Positions 1 through 5,653 of a stretch of 7,837 bases of DNA are shown here, piece by piece; within the stretch, counting starts at the first letter, position 1; each line of letters starts with the position of its first letter. The position numbers and the translations under genes are program-made. Under the pieces are notes generated by a model. It was not told the origin of the DNA and did no database searches. It saw only the letters and a program-made list of their open reading frames with translations. The stretch is from Actinotalea sp. Lineage in GTDB: Bacteria > Actinomycetota > Actinomycetes > Actinomycetales > Cellulomonadaceae. The DNA lies in contig JACIXM010000443.1 of NCBI GenBank assembly GCA_014360395.1, positions 1 to 7,837 on the forward strand. Reading direction: 5' to 3'.

Positions 1-338
1 CGGCCGGCACGCAGCCGCTCGTCCACGCCGGCACGCCGGCGCTCCTCCCGCACCTGTCGCCGGCGACGGACATGGCTGCGCAGCCGTCGGAGCACCAGCA
101 GCCAGCGCGCGGCGGCCTCGACCTGCACCATCGACCCGCGGCCGTCCGGGAGAGGGCGTGGCCGGGCGAAGCGCCGCTCGAGCTCGGCCGTGCGGCGAAT
201 GTACTCCTCGGGGTCCCCACCCCGGTCGGGATGGTGGCGTCGCGCGAGCTCGCGCAGCGCGCGCCGCCGCGCGGCGTCGGCGTCGAGTCCCCCACCCGGG
301 CCGGCGGCGTCCGCGCGGCGCGGGGCGTTCTCGGGCAC
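1..338 (-). CDS. Partial J-domain-like protein, last visible gene of the Asp23 operon (C-terminus beyond the window)
   Basis: The frame is open from a GTG at 338 to the left edge, giving 112 codons with no stop, so the gene is partial at its 3' end. A GAGGGG ribosome-binding site (351-346) overlaps the stop codon of the amaP-like gene and lies 7 bases before the GTG. After a Gly/Ala/Pro-rich start, residues 24-57 read like helix II, HPD loop and helix III of a DnaJ J domain: RRRALRELARRHHPDRGGD, then EEYIRRTAELERRF. HPD is at residues 36-38. Helix I, which normally precedes this, is not recognisable, so the domain would be short. Residues 78-102 form a very basic segment containing WLLVLRRLRSHVRRRR. 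J domains stimulate the ATPase of Hsp70 (DnaK); a role in linking DnaK to the Asp23 complex is inference only. The gene is real with good confidence; the J-domain reading is moderate. Confidence 0.72.
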   Translation of the reverse strand, partial: MPENAPRRADAAGPGGGLDADAARRRALRELARRHHPDRGGDPEEYIRRTAELERRFARPRPLPDGRGSMVQVEAAARWLLVLRRLRSHVRRRRQVREERRRAGVDERLRAG

Positions 339-349
339 CCTGCGACCCC

Positions 350-934
350 TCAGTGGACGCGCGGCGCGCGGCCGGCACGCGGTGCGACGGTGAGACGGAC
401 GCGGCAGGCGACGTCCGAGCGACCGGTGACACGCGCCACGCCGTCGGCGACCCGGTCGCACAGCCGGCCGACCTCCTGGAGATCGGCGTCCCGACGGATG
501 GCGGCGGTCAGGTCGACCACGAGCCGCCTGTGGCGCTCGGCGACCACGCCGCGGGCCTTGGTGACGTCGGGGCTGCCGTCCTCCAGCGCTGCCGCTGCGC
601 CCGACGCGAGCGCACCGCCCTCCACCAGGAGGTTCCCCCCGTGCGGGTCGCCGACCAGCGACAGCGCCTCGATCGCGTCCGAGCGGAAGTGCCGCACGAG
701 CCAGACGAGGCCGAGCACCGTGAGGACCGCACCGCTGACGAGGAGAGCGGTCGACCACCAGTCGGCCCCTGTCCACCCCCCCGGTACCGGCCCGACGAGG
801 AAGGCGCGCGGCGACCACCAGCCGTCGGGGAGCCACCCCTGGGCCCACGCGACCACCCAGGCGCCGCCGAGCAGGAGGGCGAGGCCGAGCAGGACGACGA
901 CGACGCGGTCGAGGGTGGACGTGACGCGGTTCAT
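350..934 (-). CDS. amaP: AmaP-like alkaline shock response membrane anchor protein
   Basis: This 194-residue protein has an N-terminal helix at about residues 10-31, a Trp-rich outward loop (GWLPDGWWSP), a second helix at about 60-81, then a cytoplasmic domain. That is the layout of AmaP proteins, which in Staphylococcus anchor Asp23 to the membrane. The C-terminal domain has a beta-alpha-beta pattern (RRLVVDLTAAI, a helix with DLQEVGRLCDRVADGVARV, then CRVRLTV) resembling half of an Asp23 fold. The ATG at 934 overlaps the TGA of the DUF6286 gene by four bases (ATGA) and follows GAGGGAGG. The next gene starts 11 bases after this stop. The family assignment rests on topology plus gene context and not on a diagnostic residue; the alternative name is simply 'Asp23-operon membrane protein'. 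Confidence 0.8.
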   Translation of the reverse strand: MNRVTSTLDRVVVVLLGLALLLGGAWVVAWAQGWLPDGWWSPRAFLVGPVPGGWTGADWWSTALLVSGAVLTVLGLVWLVRHFRSDAIEALSLVGDPHGGNLLVEGGALASGAAAALEDGSPDVTKARGVVAERHRRLVVDLTAAIRRDADLQEVGRLCDRVADGVARVTGRSDVACRVRLTVAPRAGRAPRVH

Positions 935-1470
935 CGGGCCTCCCTCTCGTGCCGCGGCGAGTCATGGACGACGACGCGCGGCCGGGAGTCGAGGGCGGCG
1001 AGACGCCGCTCGACGGCCGTCGCCACCTCGTCGCGGACCTCCGGGGTCGTCGTCTCCACGTGCACCACGGCGCGACGCCGACCGACCGAGGCCCGGGCGT
1101 CCAGGACTCCGTCGACCTGCTCCGCCGTGCCCGTGACGATGCGGTCGAGGTCTCTGTGGGCCATCCAGACGGCCGCGGTGGTACCCAGCTCGACGCCACG
1201 ACGCCGGCCTCTGCGGAGCGCGCTCAGGAGCAGCCACAGGCCGATGAGCGCCAGCACCGCCGCCACGGCGGCGGTCACCGCTCCGGGCTCCACCACGCCC
1301 TCGCGTGCGAGGACCTGGTCCAGGACGGGGGCGCTCCCGACCCAGCCGAGGAGGGCGAGACCCTCGTGGACGAGCAGGACGCCGAGGGCGACGAGCAGGA
1401 CCGCCAGGACCAGCCCGATGGTCCCCGCCCGTGCCGGGCTGCGGGGCACCGGGGGCGCTGCGCGGGTCAT
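931..1470 (-). CDS. DUF6286-type two-helix membrane protein of the Asp23 operon
   Basis: The 179-residue product has two predicted transmembrane helices, about residues 17-40 and 63-85, separated by a short loop (SAPVLDQVLAREG). A run of arginines (RRGRRR) after helix 2 suggests a cytoplasmic C-terminal domain. That domain, about residues 100-172, carries two beta-alpha-beta units, for example AVVHVETTTPEVRDEV followed by PRVVVHD. Proteins of this layout next to asp23 and amaP in actinobacteria are usually named DUF6286; no biochemical function is known to me. The ATG at 1470 overlaps the preceding stop as ATGA, with GGAGGG six bases upstream. Its stop in turn overlaps the start of the AmaP-like gene by four bases, so translational coupling is expected. 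Confidence 0.82.
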   Translation of the reverse strand: MTRAAPPVPRSPARAGTIGLVLAVLLVALGVLLVHEGLALLGWVGSAPVLDQVLAREGVVEPGAVTAAVAAVLALIGLWLLLSALRRGRRRGVELGTTAAVWMAHRDLDRIVTGTAEQVDGVLDARASVGRRRAVVHVETTTPEVRDEVATAVERRLAALDSRPRVVVHDSPRHEREAR

Positions 1471-1973
1471 CGGACCCTCCTTCCCCGGTCCTCGGTGATG
1501 CGTGACGATGGCAGCAGGGCGCCCACGGCGACGTCGACGCGGTCGACCCTCTTGCCCGTGATCGCCCCGAGGCGGTCACGGACCGTCGAGCGGACGGCGG
1601 CGGCGACCTCGTGCGCCGGCTCCTCCCAGCGGACGGCGACGCGCAGTCGCAGCCGGAGGCGCTCACCGGCCGCCTCCGCCGAGGCCGCCGGGAGGTCGTC
1701 GCCCAGGCCGCTCAGAGGCGGGCCGCTGGCGTGACGGACCACGCCGGGGACGTCCAGGGCGATGCGCACCGCGAGTCGCTCCAGGACGCGGTCCGCGATC
1801 ACCGTCCGCCCCCGGCCGAGGACGTGGCCGTCCGTCGACGCGCCGACGCTCGCCTCCGTGTGCGCGGTCGACCCGGTCGCCACCGCGGTCGGCGACGAGC
1901 TGCGCGACGGGCTCGGCTGCGCCGCCGTGGCCCCTGAGGGCAGGCGCAGCGTCGAGTCCGCGTCCTCAGCCAC
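1467..1973 (-). CDS. Asp23/Gls24-family protein with disordered N-terminus
   Basis: The GTG at 1973 is chosen because it overlaps the stop of the DUF2273-type gene by eight bases, matching the compact spacing of this operon; it gives 168 residues. An upstream ATG at 2009 in the same frame would overlap that gene by 44 bases and is less likely. Residues 1-50 are Ser/Thr/Ala/Pro-rich and look disordered. The Asp23 core begins at GRGRTVIADRVLERLAVRIA (about 53-72), continues with LDVPGVVRHASG, and ends in a beta-alpha-beta unit (LRLRLRVAVRW, HEVAAAVRSTVRDRLGAI, RVDRVDVAVGALL). It is paralogous to the first gene of the operon. Such proteins form cytoplasmic scaffolds near the membrane in Firmicutes; the same role here is inferred. 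Confidence 0.82.
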   Translation of the reverse strand: MAEDADSTLRLPSGATAAQPSPSRSSSPTAVATGSTAHTEASVGASTDGHVLGRGRTVIADRVLERLAVRIALDVPGVVRHASGPPLSGLGDDLPAASAEAAGERLRLRLRVAVRWEEPAHEVAAAVRSTVRDRLGAITGKRVDRVDVAVGALLPSSRITEDRGRRVR

Positions 1974-2142
1974 GGCGACCCCGGAGCAGGTCCGGGATGT
2001 CGACCGCACCGTCGAGCTGGGCGCCGACCGCCAGTCCCACGACCCCGAGCACGAGGGCCAGCAGGAGGCCGGTCCACCCGCCGAGCAGGATGACGATGGT
2101 GAGCAGGAAGCCGGTCAGCAGACCGACGACGCTCTTAGACAT
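1966..2142 (-). CDS. DUF2273-type small integral membrane protein
   Basis: This 58-residue gene starts at ATG 2142, preceded by a perfect GGAGGT (2153-2148) five bases upstream, the clearest ribosome-binding site of the operon. The protein is a helical hairpin: residues 5-20 (VVGLLTGFLLTIVILL) and about 24-40 (TGLLLALVLGVVGLAVG), with a Gly-Gly-Trp turn between them. A short tail reads AQLDGAVDIPDLLRGRRG. Small glycine-rich two-helix proteins of this type (DUF2273) are regular members of asp23/amaP operons, and are thought to help place the complex at the membrane, though their exact role is not established. The gene overlaps its neighbours by eight bases on each side. Confidence 0.82.
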   Translation of the reverse strand: MSKSVVGLLTGFLLTIVILLGGWTGLLLALVLGVVGLAVGAQLDGAVDIPDLLRGRRG

Positions 2143-2482
2143 GGGATACCTCCGTCGCTGAGCCCTCAGGGCCGTGTCCCCCAGAGCGCGGTTGGTCGTC
2201 CAGGAGGACGTCGTCGATGGTGACGTCGACAGTGGCCGTCGCCACGGGCGCCACGGCCGCCCGCACCGCTCGCGCCGCCTCGTCGACCGTCGTGGGCCAG
2301 ACCGCGGCGACGTGGACCTCGATGCCCGCCTCGTGCACGCGGACGCCATGGACACGCCGACCCGGCAGGTGCGTGCCGACGGCCGACGCAGCGTGGCGCC
2401 GGACCGACGGCAGGCGGTCCAGCGCTGCCGCGATCGCGTCGGCCGCCGCAGCGGGGCCGGAGTCGGGGTCCTGGCTCGTCAT
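2135..2482 (-). CDS. Small Asp23-like half-domain protein
   Basis: The 115-residue product starts at ATG 2482, overlapping the stop of the upstream Asp23 gene by four bases (ATGA). It ends with a TAA that lies eight bases inside the next gene. It has no membrane segment or signal peptide. The recognisable part is a beta-alpha-beta unit, GIEVHVAAVWPTTVDEAARA, then VRAAV and TATVDVTIDDVLLDD. This matches the C-terminal half of the Asp23 protein encoded just upstream (VDVVVEYGYAI, then a helix, then VTEVNVTVGDI). The GXHLPGRRVHGVRVHE segment before it may form the partner strands. I read it as a shortened, diverged Asp23 paralogue that could assemble with the full-length ones. The gene is secure; the family link is moderate. 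Confidence 0.78.
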   Translation of the reverse strand: MTSQDPDSGPAAAADAIAAALDRLPSVRRHAASAVGTHLPGRRVHGVRVHEAGIEVHVAAVWPTTVDEAARAVRAAVAPVATATVDVTIDDVLLDDQPRSGGHGPEGSATEVSHV

Positions 2483-2967
2483 CGGACCCGCGGCTCCTGC
2501 TGCTCGGAGGTGTCCTCCTCGTTCTCCTCACCCGGGATGTGGATGTCGCCGACCGTGACGTTGACCTCGGTGACCTCCAGGCCCGTCATCCGCTCGACCG
2601 AGCGGATGACGTTCCGACGGATGCCGTCGGCGACGTCGGCGATGGCGTAGCCGTACTCGACGACCACGTCGACGTCGGCGGCGGCCTGCCGCTCACCGAC
2701 CTCCACCGCCACGCCCTGGGCGTGGCTCTTCCCGCCGATCCGCTCGCGTACCGCACCGAGCGCCCGCGCCGCCCCGCCACCCACGGCGTACACGCCGTCG
2801 ACCTCGCGCGTCGCGATACCGGCGATCTTGGCCACGACCCCGTCCGCGATGCTCGTCCGCCCCTGCTCCGTGACGAGGGCCCCGCCACCGCCGGACATCG
2901 TGACGTCCTGGTTGCCCTTGCGCTGGGCGGCCGTCCCGGTCGTGCTGCTGCTCGTGGACTGCGACAT
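2479..2967 (-). CDS. Asp23/Gls24 family envelope stress response protein (first gene of the operon)
   Basis: The start at ATG 2967 is supported by AAGGAAAG seven bases upstream and gives 162 residues. An in-frame ATG at 3060 would add an unconvincing 31-residue leader. Residues 1-30 are polar and disordered (SQSTSSSTTG). The core runs from about 31 to 147, with the family hallmark GRTSIADGVVAKIAGIATRE followed by VDGVYAVGGG, a beta-strand pair (AQGVAVEVGE, AAADVDVVVEYG), a helix (IADVADGIRRNVIRSVERM) and VTEVNVTVGDIHIPG. The tail is acidic (EENEEDTSEQQE). Asp23 proteins are abundant, cytoplasmic and membrane-associated through AmaP, and respond to cell-wall or alkaline stress in staphylococci. 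It is the best-conserved member here and the probable partner of the membrane anchors encoded downstream. Confidence 0.93.
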   Translation of the reverse strand: MSQSTSSSTTGTAAQRKGNQDVTMSGGGGALVTEQGRTSIADGVVAKIAGIATREVDGVYAVGGGAARALGAVRERIGGKSHAQGVAVEVGERQAAADVDVVVEYGYAIADVADGIRRNVIRSVERMTGLEVTEVNVTVGDIHIPGEENEEDTSEQQEPRVR

Positions 2968-3029
2968 GGCGCTTTCCTTCCCGTTGACGTTCTTTTTCCC
3001 AGACTCAGACAGCATCGCGATGGTCGCAA
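2968..3029 (-). promoter_or_regulatory. Leader and weak candidate promoter of the Asp23 operon
   Basis: Reading the minus strand, TTGCGA (3029-3024) is followed after 17 bases by GAGTCT (3006-3001), which would start transcription near 2994. Both boxes are poor matches to the housekeeping consensus, so the promoter is tentative and a stress sigma factor is possible. The leader that follows is purine-rich (GGGAAAAAGAACG, later GGGAAGGAAAG) and is the least GC-rich patch of the region; it ends in the ribosome-binding site of the first gene. A start near 2994 would exclude the alternative ATG at 3060. Confidence 0.3.
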
Positions 3030-3085
3030 CCGGAGCCGACGCGGTGGTCACGCCTCGCATGACAGGCGCAGCGCTCGGGCCCCAC

Positions 3086-3097
3086 TAGGATCGACGC
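3086..3097 (+). promoter_or_regulatory. Candidate -10 box for a leaderless transcript of the ParB-like gene (or a ribosome-binding site)
   Basis: TAGGAT at 3086-3091 is a good actinobacterial -10 hexamer (TANNNT) and ends exactly six bases before the GTG at 3098. That is the distance at which transcription would begin on the start codon itself, giving a leaderless mRNA. No convincing -35 box lies 16-18 bases upstream (ATGACA at 3059-3064 is 21 bases away). The same bases contain AGGA seven bases before the GTG, so they could instead serve as a weak Shine-Dalgarno sequence. Confidence 0.42.
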
Positions 3098-3394
3098 GTG
3101 ATATTCAAGGCCGTCGGCGACGGGCGTCCGTACCCCGACCACGGCCTCACCACGCCCAGGCAGTGGGCCGAGGTACCGCCCCGCCAGGTCCGGCTGGACG
3201 AGCTCGTCACCACCAAGCGCACGCTCGACCTGGGCAACCTGCTGTCGGAGGACTCGACCTTCTACGGCGACCTCTTCGCCCACGTCGTGCAGTACAGGGG
3301 GGTCATGTACCTCGAGGACGGCCTCCACCGCGCGGTGCGGGCGGCGCTCCAGCAGCGCTCGATCCTGCACGCCCGCGTCCTGGCGCTCGACTGA
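3098..3394 (+). CDS. Small conserved actinobacterial protein with ParB/sulfiredoxin-like motif (family often labelled VapB antitoxin)
   Basis: The 98-residue protein starts at GTG 3098. It opens with IFKAVGDGRPYPDHG and has a central PRQVRLDELVTTKRTLDL (28-45). It ends with YLEDGLHRAVRAALQQR (71-87) and HARVLALD. From memory, close relatives occur widely in actinobacteria beside LytR_C genes and are named VapB-family antitoxin in databases. No PIN-domain toxin is adjacent, so that label is doubtful. The strand-D-G-x-H-R-helix-strand pattern at 69-97 looks like the 'DGxHR' segment of ParB/sulfiredoxin-fold proteins, which bind nucleotides. There is no signal peptide or membrane helix. Its TGA overlaps the ATG of the next gene (TGATG), so the two are coupled. 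The function is unknown. Confidence 0.85.
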   Translation: MIFKAVGDGRPYPDHGLTTPRQWAEVPPRQVRLDELVTTKRTLDLGNLLSEDSTFYGDLFAHVVQYRGVMYLEDGLHRAVRAALQQRSILHARVLALD

Positions 3395-4083
3395 TGGCCG
3401 CGCCGACGAACCCGGAGCGCGCCCGCCAGCTGCGCCGGCGCCATCGCCGCGAGCGGCAGGCGGTCGTCTTCGGCGGCATGGTCGCCGCGATGGCGGTCGC
3501 TGGCCTCGGCGCTGCGGCCGTCTACACCGGCGTCGTCGAGGCGCCGTTCGCCCGCGAGTTCACCACCCTGAGCACCCCGGAGCCCACGACGGCGCCCCCG
3601 CCGTGCCCGCCCGAGGGCACGCTGCCGGTGGTCTACGCCGAGACGCAGGTGCGGGTGCTCAACGGCACCGGGACCGCCGGTCTGGCCGGCGAGGTCGGCA
3701 ACGAGCTCGTGGCCCGCGGGTTCGCGGTGCAGGACACGGAGAACTTCCCCGGCGGGTACGCCGGCATGTCACTCATCCGCTTCGGGCAGGCGGGGCTGGG
3801 CGCGGCCTACACGCTCGCCGCCCACGTCGAGACGCCCGTCCTGGAGCTCGACCTGCGTGAGGACGCGACGGTCGACCTCGTCCTGGGCAGCGGCTTCACG
3901 ACGCTGCTGGACCCGACGGTCATCACGCTCTCCCCGGACGAGCCGCTCGCCGGCGCCCCGGGCTGCGTCCCGCTGGACCGCGCCCTGCAGACGGCGCCCG
4001 AGGGCCCGCCCGCCGAGGGCGAGGAGGCCGAGCCGGAGGCCGCGACCGCCGACGGCGCGACCGAGGAGGAGTCCGCCGGCTGA
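3394..4083 (+). CDS. LytR_C-domain single-pass membrane protein (Cei-like)
   Basis: The ATG at 3394 shares its A with the preceding TGA, giving 229 residues. The N-terminus is cytoplasmic and basic (RRRHRRER, 14-21), followed by one helix at about 23-45. The rest is extracytoplasmic: a Thr/Pro linker (about 57-70) and a LytR_C domain at about 84-175, with the hallmark VRVLNGTGTAGLAGEVGNEL and LIRFG. The tail (202-229) is acidic and low-complexity. Cys71 and Cys191 bracket the domain and are the only cysteines in the protein, so a disulfide is plausible. LytR_C domains occur at the end of LytR-CpsA-Psr wall-teichoic/arabinogalactan ligases; stand-alone versions such as mycobacterial Rv2700 (Cei) support envelope integrity. 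This protein lacks the LCP catalytic domain, so an accessory envelope role is inferred. Confidence 0.88.
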   Translation: MAAPTNPERARQLRRRHRRERQAVVFGGMVAAMAVAGLGAAAVYTGVVEAPFAREFTTLSTPEPTTAPPPCPPEGTLPVVYAETQVRVLNGTGTAGLAGEVGNELVARGFAVQDTENFPGGYAGMSLIRFGQAGLGAAYTLAAHVETPVLELDLREDATVDLVLGSGFTTLLDPTVITLSPDEPLAGAPGCVPLDRALQTAPEGPPAEGEEAEPEAATADGATEEESAG

Positions 4084-4125
4084 CGCGCGCCGCCGGCTGA
4101 CGCGCGCCGCCGGCTGACGCCCGCC
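4075..4125 (+). repeat. Three tandem 17-bp repeats carrying a stop codon in each frame
   Basis: The unit GCCGGCTGACGCGCGCC occurs at 4075-4091 and 4092-4108, and with one mismatch (GCCCGCC end) at 4109-4125. The first copy contains the TGA of the LytR_C gene. Because 17 is not a multiple of three, the TGAs at 4081, 4098 and 4115 fall in three different frames. GCCGGC is self-complementary, so neighbouring copies can pair into a 6-bp stem with an 11-base loop. The array fills most of the gap between two convergent genes, where it could act as a weak terminator; no T-tract is present. Confidence 0.85.
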
Positions 4126-4135
4126 GCGCTCCTGG

Positions 4136-5485
4136 TCAGTGCCGGGCGCGGTCCAGCTCGTCGCCGCCGGGCACCGAGGCCGGGCTGGCCGGCTCCTGGC
4201 TCGTCCCGCGCCACCGGGCCAGGCTCCGCATGACGTGGTAGATGCCGAGCGCCGCGGCCGTGCCGAGGGCGATGCCGGTGAACTCCAGGCCCTCCTGCGG
4301 GATCCAGGTGTAGTTCGCGATGCCGACGATGAGCGCGATGCCCGCGGTCGTGAGGTTGACCGGGTCGGAGAAGTCGACGCGGTTCTGCACCCAGATCCGC
4401 GCGCCGAGGATGCCGATCATCCCGTAGAGCAGGGTCGCGGCACCGCCGAGGACGCCCACCGGCACCGACCCGACCAGCGCCCCGAACTTCGGGGACATGC
4501 TCAGCAGGAGCGCCGCCGCGGCGGCGACCCAGTAGGCCGCCGTCGAGTAGACCTTCGTGGCGGCCATGACGCCGATGTTCTCGGCGTACGTCGTGGTGCC
4601 CGAGCCACCGCCGAAGCCCGCCAGCGTGGTCGCGGCGCCGTCGGCCGCGAGCGCCCGGCCCATCAGCGGGTCGAGGTCCTGGCCCGTCATGGCGGCGACG
4701 GACTTCACGTGGCCCACGTTCTCGGCGACGAGCACCAGGACCACCGGCAGGAAGAGCACGAGCACGCCGACGTCGATCGTGGGCGCGGTGAAGGTCGGCA
4801 GCCCGACCCACGACGCGGCCTCCACGCCGGCGAGGTCGACCTCCCCGCGCAGCAGGGCGAACAGGTAGCCGACGACGACGCCCACGAGGATCGCCAGCCG
4901 CCCGAGCATGCCGCGGAACAGCACCGTCGTCAGGATGATGGCCGCCAGTGTGACGAGCGCCGTCAGCGGCGCACCGCGGAAGCCCGAGAAGGAGCCGTCC
5001 TCCTGCGAAAAGCCCCAGGCGACCGGGGCGAGGTTGAACCCGATGAGGGCGACGATCGTGCCCGTGACGACCGGCGGCATGACCGTGTCGATCCACCGCG
5101 CCCCCGCGACGTGGACGACGACGCCGACCAGCGCGAGCAGGACGCCGGTGACGAGGATGCCGCCCACGGCCACGGACTGACCGCCCGACGCCATCGCCGC
5201 CATGATCGGTGCGATGAAGGCGAACGAGGAGCCGAGGTAGCTCGGCAGCCGGTTGCCCGTGATGACGAGGAAGAGCACGGTGCCGACCGCCGAGAAGAAC
5301 AGCGTCGTCGACGCGTCGAACCCGGTGATGGCGGGGACGAGGATCGTCGCGCCGAACATCGCGACGACGTGCTGCATGCCGATGCCGATGGTGCGCGGCC
5401 ACGACAGCCGCTCCCCCGGCGCCACGACCGCCCCGGGCGTGACCCGCCGCCCGTCGCCGTGCAGACTCCAGCCGATCCTGCTCAT
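4136..5485 (-). CDS. uraA: UraA-type NCS2 family uracil:proton symporter (uracil/xanthine permease)
   Basis: The ATG at 5485 follows GGAGGAG (5497-5491) at five bases and gives 449 residues, close to the usual 430-450 of the family. NCS2 symporters import nucleobases with protons through a 14-helix 7+7 inverted repeat. Visible hallmarks are QHVVAMFGATILVP in helix 1 (38-51) and LPSYLGSSFAFI (80-91), the uracil-binding half-helix region. AENVGHVKS in helix 8 has E255 and H259, matching E241/H245 of E. coli UraA, and YAENIGVMAATKV in helix 10 has E302, matching E290. The match to UraA around SSFAFI and ENVGH favours uracil over xanthine, but specificity is inferred. It is convergent with the LytR_C gene and divergent from the DUF4190 gene; no pyrimidine-pathway gene is adjacent. 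All key residues are intact. Confidence 0.93.
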   Translation of the reverse strand: MSRIGWSLHGDGRRVTPGAVVAPGERLSWPRTIGIGMQHVVAMFGATILVPAITGFDASTTLFFSAVGTVLFLVITGNRLPSYLGSSFAFIAPIMAAMASGGQSVAVGGILVTGVLLALVGVVVHVAGARWIDTVMPPVVTGTIVALIGFNLAPVAWGFSQEDGSFSGFRGAPLTALVTLAAIILTTVLFRGMLGRLAILVGVVVGYLFALLRGEVDLAGVEAASWVGLPTFTAPTIDVGVLVLFLPVVLVLVAENVGHVKSVAAMTGQDLDPLMGRALAADGAATTLAGFGGGSGTTTYAENIGVMAATKVYSTAAYWVAAAAALLLSMSPKFGALVGSVPVGVLGGAATLLYGMIGILGARIWVQNRVDFSDPVNLTTAGIALIVGIANYTWIPQEGLEFTGIALGTAAALGIYHVMRSLARWRGTSQEPASPASVPGGDELDRARH

Positions 5486-5537
5486 CGGGACTCCTCCGCG
5501 CGCACTCGGCCGCGGCGGGCGCCGCAGGGCCGGGTGA

Positions 5538-5543
5538 ACCCTA
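5538..5543 (-). promoter_or_regulatory. Candidate -10 box of the uracil permease gene
   Basis: On the minus strand the hexamer TAGGGT (5543-5538) fits TANNNT and would start transcription near 5531, leaving a leader of about 45 bases that ends in the strong ribosome-binding site. The expected -35 position holds only ATGTCG, a partial match. No PyrR-type or other riboswitch structure is evident in such a short leader. Confidence 0.32.
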
Positions 5544-5576
5544 GCGAGCCGGCGGCGCCGCGACATGGGCCCGTGC

Positions 5577-5582
5577 CATGCT
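5577..5582 (+). promoter_or_regulatory. Candidate extended -10 box of the DUF4190 gene
   Basis: GTGCCATGCTGG places CATGCT at 5577-5582 with an upstream TG, like an extended -10 box. It would start transcription near 5589, about 65 bases before the GTG at 5654. A near-identical GTGCGATGCTG precedes the second DUF4190 gene (from 6179), which supports both being promoter elements. No -35 box is clear. Confidence 0.25.
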
Positions 5583-5653
5583 GGACGGACCGCGGCCCAG
5601 GCGCCGACGCGCCGTCGGCTGCACCGGCTCCCCGCGTGCACCCAGGAGAGAAC

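Noticed and set aside
158..1498. Long plus-strand open frame opposite the Asp23 operon (446 codons), with others like it to 2650
   Set aside because: The translations are Arg/Pro/Ala/Asp-rich noise without domains, lie antisense to well-supported genes with ribosome-binding sites, and are expected in very GC-rich DNA.
1974..2009. Upstream ATG at 2009 for the second Asp23 protein
   Set aside because: It would overlap the DUF2273-type gene by 44 bases; the GTG at 1973 gives the eight-base overlap typical of this operon.
2968..3060. Upstream in-frame ATG at 3060 for the first Asp23 gene
   Set aside because: It would add 31 residues without family similarity and has no ribosome-binding site, whereas ATG 2967 has AAGGAAAG at the right distance.
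3098..4083. Toxin-antitoxin module
   Set aside because: The first protein belongs to a family often called VapB, but the neighbour is a LytR_C membrane protein with no PIN-domain or other toxin features.
3807..5402. 531-codon minus-strand frame overlapping the permease
   Set aside because: It is another frame of the same gene, with an Arg/His-rich composition and no membrane helices; the permease frame has all NCS2 motifs.
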